The notes: generated by a model not told the origin, from the letters alone. A DNA stretch of 64,000 bases from Fodinibius salipaludis (GCF_002287075.1 NZ_NSKE01000003.1:1-64000), one strand, 5' to 3'; counted from the first letter of the stretch, positions 38,601-47,032 are shown. Numbers and translations are program-made.

Positions 38601-38716
38601 CCAGAGTGGACGTCATCGACACGCTCTTGCCCCCATCCCAAAAATGGGATTAATAGCAATAAGGTAGATAAAAGAATACCCCGATAAGTAATCTTTGCCC
38701 TTTTTGTAACAGCCAT
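35612..38716 (-). CDS. Secreted TPR-CHAT protein (second of two)
   Basis: I take the ATG at 38716 because the upstream TTG at 38752 adds a polar tail before the signal peptide (ILLSTLLLLIPFLGWG). About ten TPR units follow, several of the HPELSxxYNNLALxYYxQ type, i.e. longer, kinesin-light-chain-like repeats. A linker and a C-terminal CHAT domain follow. His in HLATHA and Cys in LSACNTGMG (about residues 900 and 946) are intact. It is paralogous in layout to the 32369-35281 gene but with more repeats. Its transcription runs towards the short peptide gene's terminator. Confidence 0.9.
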   Translation of the reverse strand: MAVTKRAKITYRGILLSTLLLLIPFLGWGQERVDDVHSGEQLMQKADSLQHTARYDSSTYYYQQAADFFDERSNIKGQRNALFQVSLNKYSQDDNEAATTFLKKAWTLSTKYFPDDEIFKLRYYHQKGVLAESNAEYQTALNWYQKGLSLADLVENSTIFKVRMNTGIGEVFSSQGNYQKAITQFSNAQDSYHRNELEGQALLSRIYNGRGTAHQKRGDKQQALKFFRLALEIDQQRLPHPHPELSILYNNLALVYYYQSDYQRALDYMINATNVLASFHGENHRLVAAGYNNVGVVYSEMGEMEQAANYLKKSLEIKEKLLGANHPEVAVGYQNLGATHSDIGQYDKAITYYQKSKEIYQQRFPDGHPELANVYVNLGQAYGQKEAYNKALDFYFQDLDINRRMLSDDHPFIGDTYTKIGEIYADMGNHRQALNYYRQAMEVLLTNYSAEDPFQELSLENVVYPELMLNTLRLKGEAHYQAGNQNENTKQLHQSLQTYLQAVDFIDELQRSLNRSKSKFLLRERTVDIYQKGFKTALTLFEQTGDKDYKHHLFYFAQKSRNQILLEQIQELNNKSFAQIPDSLIERENQLRESVTGLQRELSGFTIRGMAGDSLKRISLQDSLFHAQKTLHNHIQKLEDKYPKYYGLKYEPPVANISEIQQNHITPSQTMISYFFGDASLYAFVITKESFEVQEVGTDTLLDKTITNFRETILETTSVDTFANQSHQLYQQLIDPVTEYITGKNLLIIPSGPLHYLPFEALLTRPISETETSRFHDLPYLLNKHSISYAPSAGYLKLRAHQEQSPKNKTLAAFAPSFKDLAASKSREVYPQVDRPISPLLFNKTEVQHLGELFNSPDGFFSFLKSPTDEADLFVDQKATESTFKQEPLTDYRYIHLATHAFLQEEDSEQSGILFSTPDQQEDGTLYASEIYNLQLQADLVTLSACNTGMGTFKRGEGIIGLSRAFQYAGARNLLVSLWRVNDRSTAQLMHNFYAQHHDGAIMPVALQKAKQKMIDQAEYAHPKFWAPFVFIGQ

Positions 38717-38834
38717 TGCAAGAGGATTGGCTATAAAATGCCGTACAGGCAAATGGTATCACTAAAAGTCGAAAAATAAAAATCAAATAATAGAAAAGTG
38801 ATTTTGCAGCGGTATTTTTCTGTAAGAGCAGATG

Positions 38835-39788
38835 TTAGTCCTTGAACATAGAATTGACAAACAGCTCTCGATCAAATACCTGCAGGTCTTCGATCTCTTC
38901 GCCCACGCCGATGTACTTTACGGGTACGTCCAGTTCGCTTGAGATGCCGATAACAATTCCGCCTTTTGCCGTACCGTCCAGCTTGGTGAGCACCAGCCCG
39001 GTGATGTCTACAAAATCGGTAAAGGCTTTGGCTTGCTGCATGGCATTTTGTCCGGTGGATGCATCGAGAACCAGCAGAACTTCGTGGGGCGCACCGTCAA
39101 CAACTTTGCCCATCACGCGTTTAATTTTAGCGAGCTCGTTCATCAGCGACTTTTTGTTATGTAGTCGCCCGGCCGTATCTACCAACGCGATATCGGCATC
39201 TTTGGCTTTAGCCGATTCCACAGTGTCATAAGCGACAGCAGCGGGATCGGCATTTTGTCCCTGTTGAATAATAGGAACTCCGGCGCGCTCACTCCATATT
39301 TTGAGCTGGTCAACGGCTGCAGCCCGAAACGTATCAGCGGCGCCCAGCATCACATTTTTTCCGGCTTTTTTGTAAAGATGAGCCAGTTTACCGATGGAAG
39401 TTGTCTTGCCAACGCCGTTTACGCCAACAACCATTACAATGTGAGGTTTTTGGGGAAAATCGGCATCGAATTCGGCGGGTTTATCGGGCGAATGATCTTT
39501 GAGAAGGGCAATGATTTCTTCCCGGAGAATGCGCTGTAGCTCGTCACTGTTCAGATACTTGTCTTCAGCAACGCGCGCTTCAATTCGATCGATGATTTCG
39601 ATTGTAGTAGATACGCCGACGTCAGAAGTAATTAAAATCTCTTCCAGTTCATCGAGCACGGCAGCATCTACGGTATCCTTACCGGCAATAGCCTTGCCGA
39701 TCTTTTTCATAATGCCGGAGCGGCTTTTTTCAACGCCCTTTTCGACTTTCTCCTTTTTCTTGAGACCAATTTTTTCTAAAAAACCCAT
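38835..39788 (-). CDS. ftsY: Signal recognition particle receptor FtsY
   Basis: A 317-residue SRP receptor GTPase. The N-domain is short, with no long acidic A-domain. The G-domain has Walker [37 protein letters not shown] and [10 protein letters not shown]. It brings ribosome-SRP complexes to the SecYEG translocon at the inner membrane. A REP-like hairpin lies just upstream of its start. Confidence 0.97.
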   Translation of the reverse strand: MGFLEKIGLKKKEKVEKGVEKSRSGIMKKIGKAIAGKDTVDAAVLDELEEILITSDVGVSTTIEIIDRIEARVAEDKYLNSDELQRILREEIIALLKDHSPDKPAEFDADFPQKPHIVMVVGVNGVGKTTSIGKLAHLYKKAGKNVMLGAADTFRAAAVDQLKIWSERAGVPIIQQGQNADPAAVAYDTVESAKAKDADIALVDTAGRLHNKKSLMNELAKIKRVMGKVVDGAPHEVLLVLDASTGQNAMQQAKAFTDFVDITGLVLTKLDGTAKGGIVIGISSELDVPVKYIGVGEEIEDLQVFDRELFVNSMFKD

Positions 39789-39812
39789 AGTAGATACTTC
39801 GTATTAAAACAT

Positions 39813-39843
39813 TTGTGTCATCCTGAATTTACTTCAGGATCTA
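39813..39843. repeat. REP-like dispersed repeat (TCATCCTGAA hairpin)
   Basis: ATCCTGAA and TTCAGGAT (39820-39827 and 39833-39840) form a hairpin inside a TCATCCTGAAT...CAGGATCT context. That wording is a common dispersed intergenic repeat in Bacteroidota-like genomes. Only one copy is visible here, so repetition across the genome is not shown by this window. Confidence 0.5.
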
Positions 39844-39868
39844 TATTATGTCCGTAAAATGGTAGTTT

Positions 39869-40459
39869 TCAGTTAAATTCCACTCCTTTGCGAATAAGAT
39901 TGAAACGATGAAGATAATCAAAGAAGGAGTAAAACATAAGGGCTGCCGAAGCACCCATCAGCATAAAATGTACTTCCACTTCCTGTGGAAAGAAGAAGGC
40001 GGCCATCCAGTATAACCCCAACACGTTAACGCTTATTTTTCCCGACATTACAGCCATAGCCACTTTGCCGCGCAGATATTGAATATATGCTGATCCAATT
40101 ACAATGACAGCATCGCGACCTACTTCGAGCAGGAAGAACCAGAGTGGAATAATATCAATATAAGTGGCGTACAGAAATAGAAAAAATGCACAAAATTTAT
40201 CGGCAACGGGATCAAGTATTTTCCCCCACTCCGACACCTGGTTGGTCATACGAGCTACAAACCCATCCAAATAATCAGATACAATGCCATATATTACAAG
40301 TGTGGTAATAAGCCAGGTGATTTGATGCCCATTGGTATAGTGCAGGTAAATGACGGGTACAACGATCAAAATGCGTGACAGTGAGATCAGGTTTGACCAT
40401 GTAAACAGGTCTTGCTTAACGTCTATCTGTTTGTGATCTATGTTAAATGTTTCTGACAA
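39869..40459 (-). CDS. CDP-alcohol phosphatidyltransferase family protein
   Basis: A 196-residue membrane enzyme that transfers a phosphatidyl group from CDP-diacylglycerol to an alcohol. The family motif is present as SDYLDGFVARMTNQVSEWGK and LDPVADKF, i.e. D-x2-DG-x2-AR-x8-G-x3-D-x3-D. About six hydrophobic segments. Size and motif fit phosphatidylglycerophosphate synthase (PgsA), but the alcohol acceptor cannot be proven from sequence. Confidence 0.9.
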   Translation of the reverse strand: MSETFNIDHKQIDVKQDLFTWSNLISLSRILIVVPVIYLHYTNGHQITWLITTLVIYGIVSDYLDGFVARMTNQVSEWGKILDPVADKFCAFFLFLYATYIDIIPLWFFLLEVGRDAVIVIGSAYIQYLRGKVAMAVMSGKISVNVLGLYWMAAFFFPQEVEVHFMLMGASAALMFYSFFDYLHRFNLIRKGVEFN

Positions 40460-40538
40460 TGGAAACCTAATTGTTTGTTATCATTCGCCTCTACTCTGTC
40501 TCGATGGAACAGCTTAAAAGATACATAAAAAATTTTCT

Positions 40539-41114
40539 ATGTACGATTCTGATAAACTTGTTGAACGCAAACGGACCTCTCAAAAAGTTTTTAGCGGGCG
40601 ACTGCTTCATGTTTATTTTGATGAAGTGGAGCTGCCCGACGGAACAACTTCAACCCGGGAATGGATTAAGCATCCGGGAGCATCGGCGGTCGTGCCCATT
40701 TTTGAAAATGGGGATGTGATGATGGTAAAGCAGTTTCGATATCCGATGTCACAAATATTCTACGAAGTGCCCGCCGGCAAGATTGATCCCAATGAAGATG
40801 CCGATTCAACGGCACGTCGCGAGCTTCAGGAGGAAGCGGGATTATCCTGCAAGAGCTTTCAATATATCGGGCACTATTACCCGGGTATTGGCTATTCTGA
40901 TGAAATTATTCATCTTTATACAGCATGGGATATCACCTCGTTTGACCAGCAGGTAGATGATGATGAGTTTCTGATTAAGGAGCGATTGCCTTTTCAAGCC
41001 ACCGTTGATATGGTGCACAATGGAGAAATATCAGATGGAAAAACGATGGTTGCTATTCTGCGCGCTTGGCACTGGTGGCAAAACGAGGGACCGTTTACGA
41101 TTAACGGAGATTAG
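40539..41114 (+). CDS. NUDIX hydrolase (ADP-ribose pyrophosphatase-like)
   Basis: A 191-residue protein with the NUDIX box GKIDPNEDADSTARRELQEEAGL (Gx5Ex7REUxEExGU). The layout, with FRYPMSQIFYEVPAGK before the box and GYSDEIIHLYTAWD after it, matches ADP-ribose pyrophosphatases. Substrate specificity within NUDIX is not certain from sequence. The start is an ATG at 40539. Confidence 0.87.
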   Translation: MYDSDKLVERKRTSQKVFSGRLLHVYFDEVELPDGTTSTREWIKHPGASAVVPIFENGDVMMVKQFRYPMSQIFYEVPAGKIDPNEDADSTARRELQEEAGLSCKSFQYIGHYYPGIGYSDEIIHLYTAWDITSFDQQVDDDEFLIKERLPFQATVDMVHNGEISDGKTMVAILRAWHWWQNEGPFTINGD

Positions 41115-41155
41115 TAGCATTTTTGTAGTTGAACCGATTGCTATCGGGGAACTGC

Positions 41156-41449
41156 CTACTGAATAATTTCCTGCTCAACAGCCAGATCATAGAGTGACTT
41201 ATGTAAGTTGGTGTCGGTAATATCACCACGGCTGATCAACTCTTCGACCTCGTCCCCGCGCAGCAGTAAAATACAGCCCATTTCGTTGAGTACTTCATCA
41301 AATTTTCGGGGATCGGCGTTGGAAAGCTTTTCCAGGTCTATCCCATCGGGACTTTTGGTGGTGTTGACCAGGCAGTAAAAGGTATCTTCGTCACTGTCAT
41401 CGTCCCCAAATCCAAAAATTTCGAGCTTGGTGTCGTCTTTTTTAAGCAT
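41156..41449 (-). CDS. Small acidic protein of unknown function
   Basis: A 97-residue cytoplasmic protein, strongly acidic. It starts LKKDDTKLEIFGFGDDDSDED, with NTTKSPDGIDLEKLSNADPR in the middle. I do not recognise the family. It lies between the NUDIX hydrolase (convergent) and the excisionase-like HTH gene, on the same strand as the latter with an 88-bp gap. Confidence 0.55.
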   Translation of the reverse strand: MLKKDDTKLEIFGFGDDDSDEDTFYCLVNTTKSPDGIDLEKLSNADPRKFDEVLNEMGCILLLRGDEVEELISRGDITDTNLHKSLYDLAVEQEIIQ

Positions 41450-41537
41450 AATGTATTACTGATTAATTTTTTACTAAGCTGTTAAACATACATCACTTTT
41501 TAATGAATGCCCATTTTCTAAAGTCGATAAATTGCTA

Positions 41538-41948
41538 TTAGCTATATCGATCAAGGAAATCACGTGCTTTAATGAGTTCAGTCACTTCATCAGTTTCACG
41601 ATCAATAATAGCGACCTGAAATAGACTAATAATAGCCTGCTCCTCAATACATTCTATGGTTTCGTCGATTGTTTCGCATTCTTCCTGTTCGCTTACCAAA
41701 TCGTTAATTCCCTTAACAACATAGCGGTAATTTTTGGGTTTCTTTTTGGGAGACTTAGCATCACCGGCAGTAGGCTCATTGAAGTACTCCCGCAAAGCCT
41801 CTTCGGTAACATACCACTTAACGCCCAGTTTGCGAGCACGTATTTTTCCCTCCCTGAGATAAGCTCGGATCGTCATTTTACTGAGTCCCAATTGTTCGTG
41901 GAGATCATCAACGGAATAAAGAGTAAGATTGCCAACTTGCTTGGGCAT
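41538..41948 (-). CDS. Excisionase-like (MerR-type HTH) DNA-binding protein
   Basis: I start at the ATG at 41948, since the longer form starts with TTG. The ~136-residue product has an N-terminal winged helix-turn-helix of the MerR/excisionase (BldC-like) type: LYSVDDLHEQLGLSKMTIRA, then GKIRARKLGVKWYVTEEAL. A basic linker (KSPKKKPKN) and an acidic C-terminal tail follow. The upstream AT-rich gap carries perfect palindromes that could be its own operator. Confidence 0.75.
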   Translation of the reverse strand: MPKQVGNLTLYSVDDLHEQLGLSKMTIRAYLREGKIRARKLGVKWYVTEEALREYFNEPTAGDAKSPKKKPKNYRYVVKGINDLVSEQEECETIDETIECIEEQAIISLFQVAIIDRETDEVTELIKARDFLDRYS

Positions 41949-41957
41949 AAAGCACAA

Positions 41958-42316
41958 ATAAAGTTAGTTGTTAAGTATTATACATCAATTCTATTTGATT
42001 ATAACCTAACAACAATTATATAATAGATAAAGTTTAACTAATATTAGTTATATATTACCAACTTGTTAGTTGGTCTATATCAAAAATACTTGTTCTGTAT
42101 GGGGTAATTCCATTATATTGTAAACAGTTGATTGAAAAAGAGCTCTGCAAGCGCAGGGCTTTTGTTATTTTAACTCCATTCTCAGCACCATTTCTCCTTT
42201 CCTTCCCTCCCTTTCTATATTGATACTCTGTATCTTATCCTTTGTACAAAAGAAGAACTTTTGTGCTATGGTTATTACATTAGTGGCCTTAAGTATTTAG
42301 AATTGACCAAATACAT
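41958..42316. promoter_or_regulatory. AT-rich gap with palindromes upstream of the excisionase-like gene
   Basis: This 359-bp stretch has no gene. It holds AACTAATATTAGTT (42036-42049), a perfect 14-bp palindrome, and ACCAACT-TGTT-AGTTGGT (42057-42074). Both could be binding sites of the HTH protein; this is inference. An orphan terminator at 42139-42168 suggests a short RNA. The rest, up to the DinB start, is pyrimidine-rich with nothing I can name. Confidence 0.45.
42139..42168 (+). terminator. Orphan Rho-independent terminator
   Basis: AGCTCTGC (42141-42148) pairs with GCAGGGCT (42153-42160) around AAGC, followed by TTTGTTATTT. No gene on the plus strand lies upstream within 1 kb. The minus-strand reading also has a CTTTTTC run, so direction is not certain. 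Confidence 0.6.
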
Positions 42317-42790
42317 ATGGGATCAGATAAAACAGTTCGATCATTATTGCTGGAACAACTCGAGGGTAGGAATGCACATGTTGATTTTAATCAGGCAGTG
42401 CAGGGGCTTACCTTTAAGCAGGTTGGTATACGGGTTGAAGGTGTTCCCCACACTATTTGGGAACTTATTGAGCATATCCGAATTGGACAGGATGATATCA
42501 TAGAGTTCTGCAAAAATCCTGATTACGAAGCGCTCGACTGGCCCGATGACTATTGGCCCGAAGAGTCAAAACCTGAAAGCAAGGAACAGTTTGAGGAATC
42601 GGTACAGGCGGTCCAAAATGGCATTGAGGAGATGAGGGAGCTCATTCAAGATCCCCAAAACAATGTTCAAAAGGTTTTTCCCCACGGCGACGGACAAACG
42701 CTGTTTAGAGAAGCAATGCTAATTGTTGATCACAATGCGTATCATATTGGTCAAATTGTGTTAATCAGGCGTTTGCTTGGCAGCTGGTAG
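42317..42790 (+). CDS. DinB family (DUF664-like) protein
   Basis: A 157-residue four-helix-bundle protein. The expected metal-binding His residues are present: VDFNQAVQGL...VPHTIWELIEHI near the N-terminal half, and VDHNAYHIGQIVLIRRLLG at the C-terminus. DinB-like proteins bind divalent metals and include thiol-dependent transferases; substrate unknown. Only 36 bp separate it from the downstream kinase gene, so it may share the transcript of the two-component pair. Confidence 0.85.
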   Translation: MGSDKTVRSLLLEQLEGRNAHVDFNQAVQGLTFKQVGIRVEGVPHTIWELIEHIRIGQDDIIEFCKNPDYEALDWPDDYWPEESKPESKEQFEESVQAVQNGIEEMRELIQDPQNNVQKVFPHGDGQTLFREAMLIVDHNAYHIGQIVLIRRLLGSW

Positions 42791-42826
42791 TTTATTGACT
42801 ATGAGATAGATTAAAGTGAGTACGGT

Positions 42827-44131
42827 ATGAAAGAGATTTTACGATTTTTGCGCGAAGCCCGGATGGGATATCTGTTTTTTACCTCCCTGATTATCCTGGG
42901 AGTGGTATTTGGCGCATTTGAGATCATTGATCAAACCTTATTTAAGGATACCTCTCAAGATACCATGCAGTGGCTCTACTTTAGCCGCGGTGTTATCGTT
43001 TCGCTTGTTTTGATGGTTTGGGCCGCGTGGACAGTCTATAACTACCGAGAGTACTATGAGGATCAGCTGGAAGCCACCAAAATGCGATACAGTGATATTA
43101 TTGAGCATTCGGCTGATGCGATTATTTCTATTGACAACGATAATAACATAACTTCGTGGAATAAAGGAGCCGAAGAAATGCTTGATTGGCAGCGCAATGA
43201 AATCATCGGTGAAGAAATAAAGAAAATAGTGCCCGATGAACTAATTGAAATGCGGGAGTTGGAGTGCATTGAATTCGGGATGAAATTCAAGGGGAATGTT
43301 AGCAACTACGAGACTGAACGACTGACGAAAACAGGAGAAAAGAAGCTGGTTCATTTAACCGAATCCTATATCCGTAACAAGGACGATGAAATTGTAGGAC
43401 GCTCCCAGATTTTACGGGACCTGACGGATGTTAAAATGAAGGAGGAGCAGATTCAGCAGTCGGAGCGTCTGGCTACAGTGGGACATATGGCCGCTGGCGT
43501 GGCCCACGAAGTTGGAAATCCATTGACAGCTATTTCGTCGTTGGTACAGGTTTGTCAGCGTAAGACGGATGATGAGTTTATTCAGGATCAGCTGAAAAAA
43601 GTGCGGGACCATATTCAGCGCATTAACAAGATTGTACGGGATTTGGTAGACTTCTCCCGACCTTCGAACATGCAGTCTGAAAATGTGCAAATCAATGAAA
43701 TTATTGAATCGGCAGTGGGTTTACTGCAGCACGATGCCCGCTGTCGCGATGTGGAATTTGAGATGAATCTATCCAGTAAATTGCCACTTGTTTCTTGTGT
43801 GCCCGATCAGATTCACCAGGTGCTGGTAAATTTATTGCTTAATTCTGTTGACGCGATGGAAGGCGAGGATAAGCCTAAAGTTACGATCGTGACTGAGGAG
43901 CAAGATGGAATGGCTAAACTTACGGTTTCAGATATTGGAAAGGGAATTAAAGAGGAGCACAAATCTCGAATTTTTGAACCGTTCTTTACGACTAAAGAAG
44001 TGGGCAGCGGAACCGGTTTGGGGCTTTCAGTTAGTCACGGTATTATCAATAAGATTGGAGGCTCCATCCAGGTGGAATCGGACTACGGCGAAGGAACAAC
44101 ATTTATTATCAAATTACCGACTAAAAATTAA
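42827..44131 (+). CDS. NtrB-like PAS sensor histidine kinase
   Basis: A 434-residue inner-membrane kinase. Two membrane helices (~14-36 and 55-76) enclose a short periplasmic loop. A PAS domain (~85-200) has [10 protein letters not shown]-type text ([17 protein letters not shown]). The HisKA helix contains [15 protein letters not shown] with the phosphoacceptor His, and the HATPase domain has [11 protein letters not shown] and [14 protein letters not shown]. The NtrC-type regulator gene begins 3 bases after its stop, so the pair is translationally linked. The signal is unknown; membrane stress is plausible. Confidence 0.92.
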   Translation: MKEILRFLREARMGYLFFTSLIILGVVFGAFEIIDQTLFKDTSQDTMQWLYFSRGVIVSLVLMVWAAWTVYNYREYYEDQLEATKMRYSDIIEHSADAIISIDNDNNITSWNKGAEEMLDWQRNEIIGEEIKKIVPDELIEMRELECIEFGMKFKGNVSNYETERLTKTGEKKLVHLTESYIRNKDDEIVGRSQILRDLTDVKMKEEQIQQSERLATVGHMAAGVAHEVGNPLTAISSLVQVCQRKTDDEFIQDQLKKVRDHIQRINKIVRDLVDFSRPSNMQSENVQINEIIESAVGLLQHDARCRDVEFEMNLSSKLPLVSCVPDQIHQVLVNLLLNSVDAMEGEDKPKVTIVTEEQDGMAKLTVSDIGKGIKEEHKSRIFEPFFTTKEVGSGTGLGLSVSHGIINKIGGSIQVESDYGEGTTFIIKLPTKN

Positions 44132-44134
44132 TTT

Positions 44135-45493
44135 ATGAACGGATCGATTTTAATTGCAGATGATGAAGACAGTATCAGGGAATCATTAACCATTGTACTG
44201 GAGGATGAAGGGTATAATTGCACCGCGGTAAAAGATGGCAATGGGGCTATTGAGGCAATCGACAAGGCCAGCTACGATATTATTATTACCGACCTTAAAA
44301 TGCCAAATGCCAGCGGTATTGATGTACTTGAGTACGCTTTGAAGCATTCATCGGATACGTTGACGATTATTATTACGGCTCATGGTACTATTGAAACTGC
44401 GATTCAGGCCCTTCGAAAAGGAGCGGCAGATTACATTTTAAAGCCGCTGGAGTTTGATGAAGTGCTTATCCGGATCCAAAATTTGTTGGAGCATAAGAAC
44501 TTAGCTCAGGAGAATAAATACCTGCGCGAACAGATCGATAAGGAGTATAACTTTAATCATATTATCGGTGAGAGTTCCGCCATGAAGGAAGTGTATAAAA
44601 TGGTGGAGCGAGTCAGCCAGGCAAAAAGCAATGTGCTGGTAACTGGACAGAGTGGTACGGGCAAGGAGTTGGTGGCTCGTGCTATACACTCCAACAGTGA
44701 TCGGTCCAAGAAACCGTTTTTGGCTATTAACTGTGGCGCAATTCCCGAAAACCTGGTGGAGTCGGAGTTATTTGGCCATAAAAAAGGTTCTTTTACCGGG
44801 GCTAATGCCGACAAAGACGGTGTGTTTGTTGCAGCTCACGGGGGAACCGTCTTTTTAGATGAGGTAGCTGAGATTCCACTGAATCTGCAGGTGAATTTAT
44901 TACGTGTTATCCAGGAGCGAGAGGTAAAGCCAGTGGGGTCAAACCAGATGGTTTCATTTGATACACGAATTATTGCAGCGACGAATAAAGATTTGGAGAA
45001 AGAGGTTGAAGAGGGCAATTTCAGGGATGATTTGTACTATCGCTTAAATGTGGTTGAAATTTCCCTGCCTCCATTAGAGCAGCGCAGAGAAGATATCCCA
45101 TTGCTGGCCCATCATTTTTTACAGAAATATAACAAAGAGCTTAAACGAAATTTAAAAGGTATTAATAGCGATGCCATGGGCGCCATGATGTCGTATCAAT
45201 GGAAAGGCCAGGTACGGGAGCTTGAAAATGTCATTGAGCGCGCGGTGTTGTTAAGTGATGGCGACTTTCTAACAGTTGAAGACCTTCCGGCAGCGGTTAA
45301 GAAATCATCAGATAGTGAAGATTTTCAAATGGATAGTGACAAACTGGATGAGGCCATTCAGGTTTTCGAGAAACATCATATACAAAGTGTATTAAAACGA
45401 ACGGATGGCAATAAATCTGAGGCGGCGCGTCTGCTGGGTATCGACCCTTCTACGCTGTATCGCAAAATGGAGCGACTTGGGGTTACAGATTAA
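44135..45493 (+). CDS. NtrC-type sigma-54-dependent response regulator
   Basis: A 452-residue transcription activator: receiver (1-120, phospho-Asp in IIITDLKMP), AAA+ domain (~145-370) and C-terminal Fis-type HTH (KSEAARLLGIDPSTLYRKM). Walker A is GQSGTGKELVARAIHS. The sigma-54 contact loop reads GSFTGA, a Ser variant of the usual GAFTGA. It works with RNA polymerase holding sigma-54 and binds enhancer-like sites upstream. The TTGCA-N4-TGCAW repeats near 47.0 and 50.0 kb are candidate sites. Its stop codon abuts that of the convergent YceI gene with no gap. Confidence 0.93.
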   Translation: MNGSILIADDEDSIRESLTIVLEDEGYNCTAVKDGNGAIEAIDKASYDIIITDLKMPNASGIDVLEYALKHSSDTLTIIITAHGTIETAIQALRKGAADYILKPLEFDEVLIRIQNLLEHKNLAQENKYLREQIDKEYNFNHIIGESSAMKEVYKMVERVSQAKSNVLVTGQSGTGKELVARAIHSNSDRSKKPFLAINCGAIPENLVESELFGHKKGSFTGANADKDGVFVAAHGGTVFLDEVAEIPLNLQVNLLRVIQEREVKPVGSNQMVSFDTRIIAATNKDLEKEVEEGNFRDDLYYRLNVVEISLPPLEQRREDIPLLAHHFLQKYNKELKRNLKGINSDAMGAMMSYQWKGQVRELENVIERAVLLSDGDFLTVEDLPAAVKKSSDSEDFQMDSDKLDEAIQVFEKHHIQSVLKRTDGNKSEAARLLGIDPSTLYRKMERLGVTD

Positions 45494-46183
45494 TTATTTA
45501 ATCTGCGTGGTATCCTCCTCAAGCTGAACAGTCACATTAAAATGGACGCTCAGGTCTTTGCTCGCTTTGATAAGACCTAACATGGCTGTGGGCCGCTCAA
45601 TATTAAAGGTATCCATGTGGATTTTTTTGGATCCTTTTACTTGGAATCTATTGTCATTCAGTAACTTCCCTTGCACGGTGAAAGAAGTGGTGTCCTGCAC
45701 TCCTGCAATTTCCATAATACCGCGGGTATGAATGTCCATCCATTCGGTAGTATCACTACTCTCATCGGCCAGTTCAGCGCTTAAAAGCCTGTAGCTAATA
45801 TTCGGATAGTTATCCGATTTGAGTGCCTTATACATGTCTTTATCCATAGCACGCTTGCCACAACTAAGAGCCTCGACCGGTAACGAAACCGAAATCTCAA
45901 TTTCGCCGTCTTCTTGATTGATATTGTTTCGGGGATTATTTGGATTGTTGATTTTACCGACTCCGGATAGGTTTTCGGCATTACATTGATAACTTATCAT
46001 CCCGGCTTCACCTTCAATCCAAACCTTTCCTCCTTTTTCGATAGTGATGTTTTCTAAGAGATAAGATTGCGCCCCGCTTTGGGATATATTGGCAAGGATT
46101 AACAAGGGGGTTAGTAGCAGTAAGAACTGCCATCTAACCTTTTCCAATATAGAGGAGGATAATAGAGAGGTAGCGGGGCGCAT
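45494..46183 (-). CDS. YceI family protein (second gene of pair)
   Basis: A 229-residue exported protein (hydrophobic segment LLLLTPLLILANISQSGAQS). YceI is a lipocalin-like periplasmic fold that binds polyisoprenoid-type lipids in known members. Family text: VWIEGEAGMISYQC, VSLPVEALSCGKRAMDKDMYKALKS and MEIAGVQDTTSFTVQG. It lies 13 bp downstream of the other YceI gene and probably shares its sigma-54-like promoter. It is somewhat diverged, with extra Cys residues. Confidence 0.85.
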   Translation of the reverse strand: MRPATSLLSSSILEKVRWQFLLLLTPLLILANISQSGAQSYLLENITIEKGGKVWIEGEAGMISYQCNAENLSGVGKINNPNNPRNNINQEDGEIEISVSLPVEALSCGKRAMDKDMYKALKSDNYPNISYRLLSAELADESSDTTEWMDIHTRGIMEIAGVQDTTSFTVQGKLLNDNRFQVKGSKKIHMDTFNIERPTAMLGLIKASKDLSVHFNVTVQLEEDTTQIK

Positions 46184-46196
46184 TAATTAATTTTTA

Positions 46197-46796
46197 TTAG
46201 GATTTACCTACATAAATCTCAAAAGGTATTGTAACCATTTCTCCGGCTTTAATAGTTCCGAGCATAGCTGATGGAGGATCGACCTTATAATCTTTCATGT
46301 TGATTTCATATTCGCCGGTAAATTTAAAGGACCCATCGTCTTGCTTTGTACCGGTAACGGGCAGTGTAATGTTATTGCTTGTTCCGGCAATGGTCAAACT
46401 TCCTTCTACATTGAGCTTCATTGATGTTAGCGAAGAGTCAGAACTAACGAGCTCAGCTTTGTTCATTTGAAACATGATGTTGGGAAAATCATCAGATTTA
46501 AGGGCATCATACGTTCTTCGGTTCATTCCACCTTTTCCACTTTCGATGCTTTTAACGGGGATGGTGAGCGAGAGTGATTCCACTGGATTATTTAAGGTAT
46601 CCCCTTCTAACGCGGCTGCATTAAACTTAATGTACGAACTAAACTTTTCTACGTCGGATGTCCAGTCATGTAGAGTAGAAGTTCCCTCAACTTGTATGGT
46701 ACTTTTTTCAAGAATTTTATAAGAATCAGACTGTGCCAGGACATTGCCTGATATTGTGAATAAAAAGATTAAAAGTGTTGTAAATAAAGATTTCAT
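46197..46796 (-). CDS. YceI family protein (first gene of pair)
   Basis: A 199-residue exported protein with a signal peptide ending near GNVLAQSD. YceI markers: IQVEGTSTLHDWTSDVEKF, LTIPVKSIESGKGGMNRRTY, ALKSDDFPNIMFQM and GSLTIAGTSNNITLPVTG. The fold is a lipid-binding antiparallel barrel in the periplasm. It is the first gene of a two-gene YceI operon, and the strong sigma-54-like sequence at 46854-46870 lies 58 bp before its start. Confidence 0.92.
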   Translation of the reverse strand: MKSLFTTLLIFLFTISGNVLAQSDSYKILEKSTIQVEGTSTLHDWTSDVEKFSSYIKFNAAALEGDTLNNPVESLSLTIPVKSIESGKGGMNRRTYDALKSDDFPNIMFQMNKAELVSSDSSLTSMKLNVEGSLTIAGTSNNITLPVTGTKQDDGSFKFTGEYEINMKDYKVDPPSAMLGTIKAGEMVTIPFEIYVGKS

Positions 46797-46853
46797 AGTG
46801 ACCCCTTCTTAACTGTGGTTATTGGGTTATTATAGTTTGTCTGCTATTAATAA

Positions 46854-46870
46854 TGCAACCATCGTTCCAA
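46854..46870 (-). promoter_or_regulatory. Sigma-54-type promoter (-24/-12) of the YceI operon
   Basis: On the minus strand: TTGGAACGATGGTTGCA. The GG and GC pairs are spaced by exactly ten bases, and the -24 and -12 blocks match the TGGCACG-N4-TTGCW consensus at all but one core position. It would start RNA near 46843, giving a leader of ~47 bases. Confidence 0.65.
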
Positions 46871-46986
46871 ACTATTCTTAGGGTGCTATTTTTTTATAAA
46901 GGGCTGTTTGAAGCGTATTAATTGGTTTAAATCATTAAAATAAATGCAACAGGATAATTTATTATAGATAGTTTAAAAACATAAGC

Positions 46987-47032
46987 TTGCAGTAATGCAA
47001 GCTGCATTATGAGTCTTGTTGCAGCTCTGCAA
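46987..47032. promoter_or_regulatory. Two enhancer-like sites TTGCA-N4-TGCAA in the YceI/receiver intergenic region
   Basis: TTGCAGTAATGCAA at 46987-47000 (inside a longer GCTTGCA/TGCAAGC palindrome) and TTGCAGCTCTGCAA at 47019-47032 have the same form, 32 bp apart. They are ~150 and ~182 bases upstream of the predicted YceI start and ~160 and ~127 upstream of that of the receiver gene. Binding by the NtrC-type regulator is inferred. Confidence 0.55.
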
